A stretch of DNA of 64,000 nucleotides from Pelomicrobium methylotrophicum (GCF_008014345.1 NZ_VPFL01000013.1:36190-100189), one strand, 5' to 3'; counted from the first letter of the stretch, positions 7,321 to 15,694 are shown. Notes: generated by a model from the sequence alone, not told the origin. Translations and numbers: made by a program.

Positions 7321-9268
7321 GTCTTAATCCCTTCTTCATCAGGTCATCGGTTCGAACGTGGGACGATGAGCATCTTATCCGTCGGCCAACCCGTCTTAAT
7401 CCCTTCTTCATCAGGTCATCGGTTCGAACCGCCACGCTCACCGCCATCAACGTGGCGCTCAAAGGTCTTAATCCCTTCTTCATCAGGTCATCGGTTCGAA
7501 CGGCGGTTCAGGAAAACCCCGTGCCGAACGCCAAGGTCTTAATCCCTTCTTCATCAGGTCATCGGTTCGAACCCGCTCAGTGATACCTACCAGGCCCAAA
7601 GCGGTGATGGTCTTAATCCCTTCTTCATCAGGTCATCGGTTCGAACGAATGGAGATCGAGACCTGTCTGACCGACTCAAGGGTCTTAATCCCTTCTTCAT
7701 CAGGTCATCGGTTCGAACCGGTCGAACGAAGACATTAATCGCTTGCTGGCTTGTCTTAATCCCTTCTTCATCAGGTCATCGGTTCGAACGCAACAAATTG
7801 TGGATAAGGTGCGCGAGAAGCTGGGTCTTAATCCCTTCTTCATCAGGTCATCGGTTCGAACCCCTAGGGCATGTTAGGGGCAACAGGAGAAGATAAGTCT
7901 TAATCCCTTCTTCATCAGGTCATCGGTTCGAACCACTTGCAGGAGGGGAATCCATGTGACCAGCGCCGGTCTTAATCCCTTCTTCATCAGGTCATCGGTT
8001 CGAACGCCGAGCGTGGTGGTTCGAGCCCACCCGGACCGTCTTAATCCCTTCTTCATCAGGTCATCGGTTCGAACCCAAAGGAGGGGCGCGAAAGACGCGG
8101 GCCGCCCCGCGTCTTAATCCCTTCTTCATCAGGTCATCGGTTCGAACACTATTCGCTGAAGGATAAGGATATGGTCAAGGTCTTAATCCCTTCTTCATCA
8201 GGTCATCGGTTCGAACACCCCACCGACGCCAAGGGGCTCCCGTGGCCGTCGTCTTAATCCCTTCTTCATCAGGTCATCGGTTCGAACACAAGACCATAGA
8301 GCCCAAATGGAAGGGCAAGTCTTAATCCCTTCTTCATCAGGTCATCGGTTCGAACGTTCAACCCGGAGAAAAACGTGCGTCCGGCGCACGTCTTAATCCC
8401 TTCTTCATCAGGTCATCGGTTCGAACCTTTCCAGCCCGGAAGCTCTGAAAGATCTCGAGGTCTTAATCCCTTCTTCATCAGGTCATCGGTTCGAACGAAA
8501 TGGCTGGCCGAAGTGCGTCGGAGCGGAAGGGTCTTAATCCCTTCTTCATCAGGTCATCGGTTCGAACTCCTCCCGTGCGGGAGGGCGGCGCCCCCGAACC
8601 GGTCTTAATCCCTTCTTCATCAGGTCATCGGTTCGAACGGGTGTCATGAAGAAGATCCTCCTCCGGGCGCTGTCTTAATCCCTTCTTCATCAGGTCATCG
8701 GTTCGAACGCCCCCGGGCCATGGTTTAACCGCGTGGACGAAACGTCTTAATCCCTTCTTCATCAGGTCATCGGTTCGAACCGCGCGCGCCCGCAAAATCC
8801 TGCGCCGCCGAGCCGTCTTAATCCCTTCTTCATCAGGTCATCGGTTCGAACTCTGGGAGGGGGAATACGCATCGGTCACCCAGGTCTTAATCCCTTCTTC
8901 ATCAGGTCATCGGTTCGAACGGGCGAACCCCTGGATCTTTGCGGCCGACTATGTCTTAATCCCTTCTTCATCAGGTCATCGGTTCGAACGAGACAGGTCG
9001 CGGGAAAATCCGCGACCTGACGTCTTAATCCCTTCTTCATCAGGTCATCGGTTCGAACTGGAAGCAAAGGAGTCTTAATCCCTTCTTCATCAGTCTTAAT
9101 CCCTTCTTCATCAGGTCATCGGTTCGAACTGTGGCCCGCGCTGACCGCGTTTGCCTGTCTGCGTCTTAATCCCTTCTTCATCAGGTCATCGGTTCGAACC
9201 AAAACGGCATAGCGGACAGGCTGAGCAAAAAGTCTTAATCCCTTCTTCATCAGGTCATCGGTTCGAAC
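7321..9268 (-). CRISPR. CRISPR array, leader-proximal block (28 full repeats)
   Basis: Twenty-eight full 37-bp repeats start at 7321, 7393, 7465, 7536, 7610, 7682, 7753, 7825, 7897, 7969, 8038, 8111, 8180, 8251, 8319, 8390, 8460, 8531, 8602, 8672, 8744, 8815, 8884, 8953, 9022, 9093, 9163 and 9232. Spacers are 31-37 bp and the repeats look identical to those at 5516-5907. The spacer at 9059-9092 consists of 13 bp plus 21 bp of repeat sequence. Spacer 8006-8037 looks like a tRNA 3' end. The cas2-cas1 genes lie next to the right end, which is taken as the leader end. Confidence 0.97.
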
Positions 9269-9341
9269 TGCGGGCCGCCAAAAACCGCTTTGCATTGCAG
9301 GCTTACCGGTGCCGTTGACGAAAATTACCGGAAAAGACATG
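9269..9341 (-). promoter_or_regulatory. Putative CRISPR leader
   Basis: This 73-bp stretch lies between the last repeat and the stop codon of the array-proximal cas2. If transcription is leftward, it must contain or adjoin the leader and array promoter, which may extend into the end of cas2. It is not notably AT-rich and no clear -10/-35 pair is visible, so the assignment rests on position alone. Confidence 0.4.
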
Positions 9342-9722
9342 CTAACCCGCGCGCCCATGGGAGCGCTCAGTGAGCTGCAAAGATAATTTAGCCTCTGGCG
9401 GAGAAGATGTAAACGCAACGAACGATCCCGGTTCCTTGCCCTCGAGCAGTTGTATTCCATCGGGGAGCGCTTTTGTGCCAAGGACTACGAGCTCAGGTGA
9501 ATCCGGTACCTGGTAGATACGCACGTCGTCGGTCTTGGGATCGATCAGGTCTGCGAGTGCCGACCGGATGGCGCCAATTTGGACTGCGCTTGCGCGGGTG
9601 ACGAACACCGAGTACTGGACGGGTACTGCCTTGGACTTCAGGTAGCGATGCACGCGCGCAAGCCGCCTGGAATCGGCGACATCATAGGCAATCAGCCAGC
9701 TTTTGATAGCGTTCAGCGCCAT
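9342..9722 (-). CDS. cas2: CRISPR-associated protein Cas2 (copy 1, array-proximal)
   Basis: A 126-residue Cas2 homologue. The N-terminus MALNAIKSWLIAYDVADSRR has the Cas2 first strand with the conserved Asp (AYD), followed by RLARVHRYLKSKAVPVQYSVF. It is longer than the second copy (94 residues) because of a tail after about residue 85. ATG 9722 was chosen over an upstream in-frame start because it opens directly on the Cas2 fold. It overlaps the end of the preceding cas1-like gene by 10 bp. The fold supports a role with Cas1 in spacer integration; catalysis is not required of Cas2 in that reaction. Confidence 0.85.
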   Translation of the reverse strand: MALNAIKSWLIAYDVADSRRLARVHRYLKSKAVPVQYSVFVTRASAVQIGAIRSALADLIDPKTDDVRIYQVPDSPELVVLGTKALPDGIQLLEGKEPGSFVAFTSSPPEAKLSLQLTERSHGRAG

Positions 9723-10567
9723 TCTTCCAGCAGCGACTTGAGATACCGGTGCAAATGTCCGAGGATGTCGTCGCAATGCGTCGTCAACGAAAACGCAAAA
9801 GCATGGAACATGCGCAGGATGGCGGCCCCCTCGAAATGCGCGACCTCTCCGAGGCCGTGCCATTCCAAATGAAGCACGAGCTCAAGGAGCCGCGAAACGT
9901 CTTCCAGGAGGTGAAAAGCTTCGCCCCGAAACCCCCAATAGACCGCTCCGAGTCCCGCTTTGTGGAGCCGCTCGGCGACCGCGGCGCGAATCGCCGTTGA
10001 GAGCAGGCCGTCCGGCGCCAGAACTTCTGACCGCTCGTTCAGGTACACGTACCGGCGCTTGAGCTCGCACAACGTTTCCTGCGGCAGCGGTTTACCGGCC
10101 TCCTCCCGACTGCGCTGCCATCGGGCAAACAGCCGCATGCGCTCGGCGCGCAGCCAATCGTGATAGTGCTCCCGCCAGTCGGGGCGATCGAGAAATTCCT
10201 CCAGATCTCGGCTCAGGCGGGAGAGTGTCCGTACGGCAGGAAGCAGGTAACCTAGCGGGGTGTTCTCGGCTCCCGTGAGCACGAGCGGTATGCCATGTTG
10301 CAGGCAGGCCGCCAGCGCCCTCGCCCGCCACTCGACGCGTGCTGAAGTAATCACGCGGGAGACGCGGCTTAAGGGGTAGCGGGCGTCAGCGCGGTCCTTG
10401 GCCCTCACGAGCAAGGCCGGGCCATCCAAGTCCACGGACGTGCGGCCTGCCGCCAGCACGTAGAGCGGCCGGCGGACGATCGCGTCTGCACCGGAGGTTG
10501 CGACTGAGCCGCCCAGCCCCTTGGTCAAGACAGGGCTCAATCCGACGCCTTCTCTAATGGCCCCCAT
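9713..10567 (-). CDS. Cas1-like protein, probably catalytically inactive
   Basis: A 284-residue protein. Residues about 32-115 match the N-terminal beta domain of Cas1 (RRPLYVLAAGRTSVDLDG, IPLVLTGAENTPLGYLLP), and the helical C-terminal part is recognisable (LKRRYVYLNERSEVL, ERLHKAGLGAVYWGF). By eye, the metal-binding Glu region is not recognisable, and the His of the Gly-Phe-Tyr-His motif appears replaced (VYWGFR). It is shorter than the normal Cas1 encoded next to it. It sits between cas1 and the array-proximal cas2, with an 18-bp gap on one side and an overlap on the other, so it is probably cotranscribed. It could be a structural partner or decoy in a Cas1-Cas2 complex. A diverged active site missed by eye is possible. 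Confidence 0.68.
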   Translation of the reverse strand: MGAIREGVGLSPVLTKGLGGSVATSGADAIVRRPLYVLAAGRTSVDLDGPALLVRAKDRADARYPLSRVSRVITSARVEWRARALAACLQHGIPLVLTGAENTPLGYLLPAVRTLSRLSRDLEEFLDRPDWREHYHDWLRAERMRLFARWQRSREEAGKPLPQETLCELKRRYVYLNERSEVLAPDGLLSTAIRAAVAERLHKAGLGAVYWGFRGEAFHLLEDVSRLLELVLHLEWHGLGEVAHFEGAAILRMFHAFAFSLTTHCDDILGHLHRYLKSLLEEWR

Positions 10568-10585
10568 TTTCCTTTCCCGGACGGA

Positions 10586-11572
10586 TCAGAACTCCTCGTT
10601 GCCTTCGACAAGCGGCTCGAGCTGCGGCTCGCCGCGCTCTTTCAATCTGCGCGCGAGCAACGCGCATTCCCGCCGCAGCAACCGGCGCAGGGGCGGCACG
10701 AAGGCCTCATAGTCCTGGTAAAAGTGCTCCCGCCCTGCCTTGTGCAGCAGGCAAGCTCCTTTGTCGAGCACAAAGTGATCCCCACGCAGCCGCCGCTCCC
10801 GGAACAAGCGCCACACCCAACCGTCGACTCGCGGCCTGAGCGGTTCTACCAGATCACATGCCATGGATTCCCGACCAAAGGCAGGCCGATGATAAAACCC
10901 GATCAGGGGATCAAGGCCCGCCATGTGGCAGGCCCGCACCGCTTCGAAGTGCAACAGCGTGTAGCCGAGGGACAAGCATGCGTTCACCGGATCCCGCGGG
11001 GGACGGCGATTACGGCCGCAAAAGCCCAGACTCGGCGGAAACAGCGATACCAGTCCTCGAAAATAGGCCGATGCTGCGGCGCCTTCCATTCCGCGGATGC
11101 GTCCAGGATCGACATCGCCTTCTCCGCCCAGCCTCACCCACGTTCCCTCCAGGGCGCTGAGCGCGTCCGTTAGCGCTTTGCGGCAATCCGGCCGCACGGC
11201 GAGCGCGTCCCGCAGAAGCCGTGCCTGCGCCCGGACTTTGCCGAGAACGATCCGCCGCGCCCAGTGCCCGCACCACGCGGCGTCCATGGCGAGCTGGTAC
11301 TGCCCGAGGCGCACTGCCGCATCCGAATGCACAGGCCCGAGTAGGAACGCCACCCGGCGGCTTTGCCGGCGTGACAACAGCACTGTGGCCACCCCCTCCT
11401 CGGCGAGCCGAACCAGCACTGCGGTGTCGAGGCGGATCGCTCCCTGCAGAATCACACGCTCGATCAAATTGAGCGGCACCGTGCCGCGGCGCTCACCGCC
11501 TTCGTACAAGGCGAGCGCTGCGCCATCGGCGCGCACCTCCAGATTCGAACGGTCAAGCACCAGCGTCGCCAT
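10586..11572 (-). CDS. cas1: CRISPR-associated endonuclease Cas1
   Basis: A 328-residue canonical Cas1 integrase. Catalytic residues are visible: Glu163 in GMEGAAASAYFRG, His228 in GFYHRP, and acidic residues Asp240/Glu243 in CDLVEPLRPRVD. The N-terminal beta domain starts MATLVLDRSNLEVRADG. With Cas2 it cuts and inserts new spacers at the leader end. It lies 3 bp after cas2 copy 2 and 18 bp before the degenerate cas1-like gene, in the order cas2-cas1-cas1-like-cas2 in the direction of transcription. Confidence 0.95.
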   Translation of the reverse strand: MATLVLDRSNLEVRADGAALALYEGGERRGTVPLNLIERVILQGAIRLDTAVLVRLAEEGVATVLLSRRQSRRVAFLLGPVHSDAAVRLGQYQLAMDAAWCGHWARRIVLGKVRAQARLLRDALAVRPDCRKALTDALSALEGTWVRLGGEGDVDPGRIRGMEGAAASAYFRGLVSLFPPSLGFCGRNRRPPRDPVNACLSLGYTLLHFEAVRACHMAGLDPLIGFYHRPAFGRESMACDLVEPLRPRVDGWVWRLFRERRLRGDHFVLDKGACLLHKAGREHFYQDYEAFVPPLRRLLRRECALLARRLKERGEPQLEPLVEGNEEF

Positions 11573-11575
11573 GCC

Positions 11576-11860
11576 TCAGCCGAAGTAGAAGTAAGGGGGA
11601 TCCACCGGCTCAATCGCCACCCCCAGCGTATACACCCGCGAGCGCGGATCGAGGCGAAGCAGAAAGAAGCTGTCCTCCGCTTCGTTGAGCAGCTGCGCCA
11701 TGCCAAGCAGCAGGCTCGCCTTCTCCGCCGGCGTCAGAAAGATCTCGTACACCGATTTCTGGCCACCGGTGGCATACCCCTTCACGAATTCCAGGCTCGC
11801 CCTAAGCCGTTTCGGATCGGCCACGTCGTAGGCAGCCAGGTACAGGTCACGTTCAGCCAT
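11576..11860 (-). CDS. cas2: CRISPR-associated endoribonuclease Cas2 (copy 2)
   Basis: A 94-residue Cas2 of standard length. It starts MAERDLYLAAYDVADPKRLR with the conserved Asp at the end of the first strand (AAYD). SVYEIFLTPAEK follows and it ends with a beta strand (YTLGVAIEP) typical of Cas2 dimers. It is separated by only 3 bp from the canonical cas1, so these two are probably the working integrase pair. Confidence 0.93.
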   Translation of the reverse strand: MAERDLYLAAYDVADPKRLRASLEFVKGYATGGQKSVYEIFLTPAEKASLLLGMAQLLNEAEDSFFLLRLDPRSRVYTLGVAIEPVDPPYFYFG

Positions 11861-11902
11861 GTCTTGCCCACCGCCTGCAAAAACTTACGTACCGACGGCG
11901 CA

Positions 11903-12343
11903 TTACTGTTCCGCTGCAGGCAATTCGGCTTGCGTCCCGGACGGTACAGCCACCGATGCCTGGCCCATCTCCACCGTGATCAGCGACGGATAGTCGTAAG
12001 CCGCCCCACTTGCCACATCCACCGCCCCGCCGACGATTCCGCCGAAGAGAATGTTGCCGAATGCCATGCCTTTGGTGGAGGACTTGACCGTCACGAGACC
12101 GGGCTCGTGAGGCTCCTTCTCGCAACGCACGATGAGGTCGTCGTAGCTGCGGCGGACCACGACGGAGCCGGGCGTGGTCACGAACCAAGTGCCCTTGTCG
12201 TTGTTCAACCTGCAGCTCGCCCCGACGACTTGCTGGCCCTTGTGGCGGGTTTCCACCGACAGACTCTGATTGTGGCCAGTGACGATGGAGGCGCAACCGG
12301 AAAGCGCCACGACGGCTAGCGCCAAGGCTGAGATTTGCCTCAT
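11903..12343 (-). CDS. Putative outer-membrane lipoprotein
   Basis: About 146 residues with a lipoprotein signal peptide: MRQISALALAVVALSGCAS, with the lipobox LSGC placing the lipidated Cys near residue 17. The mature part (ASIVTGHNQSLSVET..., GASCRLNNDKGTWFVTTPGSV, VKSSTKGMAFGNILFGG) resembles a small proteobacterial lipoprotein family of unknown function; the FGNILFGGIVGGAVD glycine-rich segment could insert in a membrane. The start at 12343 was chosen because AAGGAG then sits 7 bases upstream; an ATG two codons earlier is possible. No link to CRISPR function can be shown, although it lies between cas2 and an effector gene on the same strand. Confidence 0.7.
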   Translation of the reverse strand: MRQISALALAVVALSGCASIVTGHNQSLSVETRHKGQQVVGASCRLNNDKGTWFVTTPGSVVVRRSYDDLIVRCEKEPHEPGLVTVKSSTKGMAFGNILFGGIVGGAVDVASGAAYDYPSLITVEMGQASVAVPSGTQAELPAAEQ

Positions 12344-12547
12344 GGTCATGCTCCTTTTTTTGCGGCTTTGCCTAAGCCGCACCGGAGCACAACTATATAT
12401 TCACCGACAGAGCAAGATAGGAACGGCAAGCTTGCGGGGGAGGAAGGGGATGACCTCCGGTTGTGAGGTTTTGTTAGCGCATGGCCCTAGCACGTGCACG
12501 CGCACACGCCGCCTACTCGGGCCAGAGGACGCAAAGAAGTGAAGACT
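12344..12547. promoter_or_regulatory. Gap between the effector fusion and lipoprotein genes, with a GCAAGCTTGC palindrome
   Basis: No gene was found in these 204 bases. The 10-bp palindrome GCAAGCTTGC lies at 12426-12435, 83 bases upstream of the lipoprotein start. Exact copies also occur at 26847 and 27891, upstream of csx14 and cas6, and a 9/10 copy at 23578, upstream of cmr1. Confidence 0.3.
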
Positions 12548-14062
12548 TCAGATCGAAGCCGGTCTATGCTCGCCAATTCGCTCCAGACGATATTCCTCGA
12601 GCCTTGCACCGAATCTTTCTAGATCGTCGGTGGAGAGCTCCTTGCCACGTTCATCGGGCGGAAGATCGAGCGAGAGGTTGAGAAACCTCGCCCCGCGGGC
12701 AGAGACAGCCGCGGCGAGATGTACGGGCAGCGTGCCGATCACGACGTCGCTTTCCTGGACCTGGTCGATCTCGAGATGATCGACCAACCGGTCCACTTGG
12801 ATACCTTGACGTCTGGCCCACTCCACCGCACCTGGATGGCGGCTGACGAACCAGACCGCGCCCGGCTTCGGAGGCGCCACCTCGGATGGTTGAGCGCGCT
12901 CGAACTCAGAGACAAAGCGCTCAAGCTGCTCGCTGATAGCGTCTGCCGGCAAGAGCTTTTTGCGGTATCCGCCGTGTTCGATGTCGTTGCGCAGTCCCAT
13001 CAGTTCGCGCTCAGCGTGGCCCGCCTGCTGCAAACGTGCCTCGGCAGCGCGCCTTCCCTCAGGGTCGAACGACTCGCCCGGACGCGTCGCCTCCGGCCTG
13101 GCGTAAAGGTTCACCCAGCCTTCACGCAAGGTGATCGCCGCCTCGGCATAACGACCGAAGTGCAGGTAAAGACGCGCAAGCTCGGCCACGACCTTCTGGC
13201 CTTCGAGGCCGGCCAGATGATCCTGACGAAGCTGCAACGGCTCAAGCATGGTTTTGATGCCCTCGAACACCTGCGCGACCGGCGGCAGGTAGGTTTCAAG
13301 ATCCGATCTTGCCTCATCAAGCGCCTGCATGAGCCTCTTGGCCGCCGAAGCGCGCGCGTCACGTGCTACCAGCAACTCGCCGGTGCGCACGGTGGCAAGC
13401 GCCTGGCTGAATGCGTGCAGCGCTTTGGCGAACTTTTCGATCCTGGGCGGGCGGTCTTGTTTGTGCTCAGCCCAGGCCTTGGCCAGCTTCCGGCCTAAGG
13501 CGAGGGCCTTCTCGGCGAGCGCTTGCCCTTGACCGGAGGCGAGGAAAATGGCAATGGCCTGGGTCCAGTCCACCAGATCAACAAACGTAGTCAGATCCCA
13601 AATCGGCGTTTTATCGGCAGCGGGCGCATCGAATGCGCCATAAACCATCCGGATGGCAGGGGGCTCAGGTTCTGTGGCGCGCACGAAAGAGACGACCGCG
13701 CCGGCAAAAAACGGCTGCGAGCGAAAGCCATGGGTGATGTCAAGCACTGTTTCTTCGCCTTTGCCCGCGCGCAGGAGTTCAGACAGCAGGTTAAAGTTTT
13801 CCCAAAGCTCCTGGGGCGATTGGCCATTACGAATCCTTTCGAGGCGCGGCGGGGTGAGCCCCGCCTCCGCAAAGGCCTCGGTCAAAGCCTGGCCGTGAAC
13901 AGCCTCGGCTTTTTCCGTGGCGAGCACCACCACTTCACGCGCCTCGAGGAAATGCGCCAGCGCCACCGCCACATAGCGGGAACAACAAGAGGCCCCGCTC
14001 TCCGGCCACAGGTAGTGCGTCGGCTCGTATTGGCCTGCGCCCAAAAAACTGATTACGCGCAT
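12548..14062 (-). CDS. CARF-HEPN effector (Csx2/TM1812-type) fused to a Csx16 domain
   Basis: A 504-residue fusion. Residues 1 to about 150 form a CARF domain with the DxTHG motif (DITHG at 108-112) that binds cyclic oligoadenylate. Residues about 150-395 are helical and contain an HEPN ribonuclease motif, Arg358-x4-His363 (LRNDIEHGG). Residues about 402-496 (VWFVSRHPGAVEWARRQGI, VIGTLPVHLAA, LNLSLDLP) match the Csx16/VVA1548 family, normally a separate small protein. Recent literature proposes Csx16 as a ring nuclease that removes the second messenger; I rely on memory for this. ATG 14062 (MRVISFLGAGQY) is the family start and overlaps cmr6 by 10 bp; the longer upstream frame is rejected. 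Confidence 0.85.
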   Translation of the reverse strand: MRVISFLGAGQYEPTHYLWPESGASCCSRYVAVALAHFLEAREVVVLATEKAEAVHGQALTEAFAEAGLTPPRLERIRNGQSPQELWENFNLLSELLRAGKGEETVLDITHGFRSQPFFAGAVVSFVRATEPEPPAIRMVYGAFDAPAADKTPIWDLTTFVDLVDWTQAIAIFLASGQGQALAEKALALGRKLAKAWAEHKQDRPPRIEKFAKALHAFSQALATVRTGELLVARDARASAAKRLMQALDEARSDLETYLPPVAQVFEGIKTMLEPLQLRQDHLAGLEGQKVVAELARLYLHFGRYAEAAITLREGWVNLYARPEATRPGESFDPEGRRAAEARLQQAGHAERELMGLRNDIEHGGYRKKLLPADAISEQLERFVSEFERAQPSEVAPPKPGAVWFVSRHPGAVEWARRQGIQVDRLVDHLEIDQVQESDVVIGTLPVHLAAAVSARGARFLNLSLDLPPDERGKELSTDDLERFGARLEEYRLERIGEHRPASI

Positions 14063-15420
14063 GGCTTGACTCCGACCAATTCGATCAAGTTGCCCTGGCG
14101 CCGGACCTCGGCGGTAACGGTTAAGGGTTTTTTCTTTTTCAGGCGGGCGCTGAGCTCCTCCCCAAGCTGCCGCAGGCACGCTTGCGCCTGCCCACCTCTG
14201 AGCGGGGCGGTCCTGTGGCCCTGAAAGCTGGCGACAAGTTCGCCGGTGTTGGGTTTGTATTCGAGCGTTGCCTTTTCCCAGATCTCCTGGACAGTTTGAA
14301 CGGTGCGGGTTGATTCGGTTCGAACCTTAGCTTCCTGTGTTTCGGTTGGCCGCGTCATCGCCCCATACCCAACCGCCGTCTTGGCGCCGAAGCCGAGCCA
14401 TTCGAAGGCGTGCTCGAAAGCGGCTTTTAGGAGCTGCTGCCAGCGGCGTTTGCCTTCTTCCTCGGCCAGGAGATCGGGCGCGCCGTCGAGTTTGTTTTCC
14501 GTCAGCCGGTTAAGGTGCGCGGTATCGCAGACGACGTAAAACGTAAACTGCGAGCCCGGCGGGACGGTGAGAAAGAAAATGGGCGTGGGCTGGCCGGAGT
14601 CGTGGGGCGTGTCGCTGTCGCCGCTCTTTCCTTCCTTCTTCTGCTGGTAGTAATGCGACTGATGCGGGGTCATGACCTCGACGAGGAGACTATCGCCCTC
14701 AATTCGCGGAATCACGTCCCAAAACGAAAGCGCCCCGCGCACGGCGTCCGGATCGCCTTCGGGCGGCTCGCGGCCGAAGAGGACATCGAGCACGGAGAGT
14801 TCGATGCGCCGCTTTTCTTTGCCCGAATGCACTTCGAGCACGTAGGCTGGCCGGTCGAGCCCCCGCCAGCCCCGGTCCTCTTCCCATTGGCCGGATGCCA
14901 GTTCCTCTGCCGCCCGCCGAACGACCCCTTTGACCCCGCTCCCAGGCAGGTAGGGCAGCCCGTAGGGCCAGAGAAAAGCGAAGCCGTTCTCGAGCGGGTG
15001 TTCGTTGCCCAAGCCCGTGGTGAAGGGGGCGGTGGCGAGGGCGTTGAGACTGAATATACCAGGACATGCTGCCGCTATGGCCTGCTGGCGCTGGACCAGC
15101 GCCTTGCCGCGCTCGAAATCGCCTGCATTCAATTGCGCGACTTCACCCCAAGCCTTCTTGGCGGCATGCGTGTTCTTCTCCCACAATCCAGCGAAATTCC
15201 GCCGCCCTTTCATATGGACAATGGCTGCGTCCATGCCGTTGCGACCGAGAATATCGCGCAGCTGGTTGGCTTCAGGGCTTTTCTTTCGGGAAGCCTCACG
15301 GACTTCCCGTTCCTGATCGGACCGGTCGGTCCAGATGGGAAGGTACATCCCGAACCGCATCCCTGGGGAAGCCTCCTCGAAGTGCTGTCCCAGATAGGCA
15401 GGCACGGCGGCGATCGGCAT
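14053..15420 (-). CDS. cmr6: Type III-B effector subunit Cmr6
   Basis: A 455-residue RAMP protein of the Cmr6 family, a Cas7-like subunit capping the 3' end of the crRNA in the Cmr complex. The core shows ENGFAFLWPYGLPYLPGSGVKG (Cmr6 signature), TPHQSHYYQ and the late glycine-rich loop GFGAKTAVGYGAM. The long N-terminal stretch (about 1-110) is as expected for Cmr6. ATG 15420 has AGGAG 7 bases upstream. It overlaps the downstream effector fusion by 10 bp, so the two are cotranscribed. A divergent toxin-antitoxin pair separates it from cmr5. Confidence 0.92.
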   Translation of the reverse strand: MPIAAVPAYLGQHFEEASPGMRFGMYLPIWTDRSDQEREVREASRKKSPEANQLRDILGRNGMDAAIVHMKGRRNFAGLWEKNTHAAKKAWGEVAQLNAGDFERGKALVQRQQAIAAACPGIFSLNALATAPFTTGLGNEHPLENGFAFLWPYGLPYLPGSGVKGVVRRAAEELASGQWEEDRGWRGLDRPAYVLEVHSGKEKRRIELSVLDVLFGREPPEGDPDAVRGALSFWDVIPRIEGDSLLVEVMTPHQSHYYQQKKEGKSGDSDTPHDSGQPTPIFFLTVPPGSQFTFYVVCDTAHLNRLTENKLDGAPDLLAEEEGKRRWQQLLKAAFEHAFEWLGFGAKTAVGYGAMTRPTETQEAKVRTESTRTVQTVQEIWEKATLEYKPNTGELVASFQGHRTAPLRGGQAQACLRQLGEELSARLKKKKPLTVTAEVRRQGNLIELVGVKPCA

Positions 15421-15475
15421 GGCGTAACTCCTGTGTTACAATGTCTTACATGTGGGACTTGCGGAGAAAACGGCG

Positions 15476-15694
15476 ATGTCCACGACCCTGACGATTCGTC
15501 TCGACAAGAAACTCGACGCCGAGCTCACGCGGCTCGCCAAGACCCTGCATCGCCCTAAAAGCGCTCTCGTGCGCGAGTTCATCCGGCAGCAGCTGGCTTT
15601 GGCAAAATTCGAGCGCGCACGCACGCTTATCGAACCTGCCGCCGAACAGGCCGGATTCCTCACCGACGAGGACGTCTTTCGCGAGGTTTCGTGA
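15476..15694 (+). CDS. Ribbon-helix-helix (CopG-type) antitoxin
   Basis: About 72 residues beginning MSTTLTIRLDKKLDAELTRLAKTLHRPKSALVREFIRQQL, a clear ribbon-helix-helix DNA-binding domain. The C-terminal tail (AAEQAGFLTDEDVFREVS) would bind and block the toxin. GGAG lies upstream of ATG 15476. The stop overlaps the start of the PIN toxin gene (GTGA). Two near-direct TTACA repeats at 15435-15450 in the promoter shared with cmr6 may be autoregulatory sites. Confidence 0.85.
   Translation: MSTTLTIRLDKKLDAELTRLAKTLHRPKSALVREFIRQQLALAKFERARTLIEPAAEQAGFLTDEDVFREVS

Noticed and set aside
8006..8037. A real tRNA gene inside the array
   Set aside because: Only 32 bp with a T-arm and part of the acceptor strand; it is a spacer.
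7321..9067. ORFs reading through CRISPR repeats (repeated LIPSSSGHRFE or DLMKKGLR peptides)
   Set aside because: These are translations of the repeat unit, not proteins.
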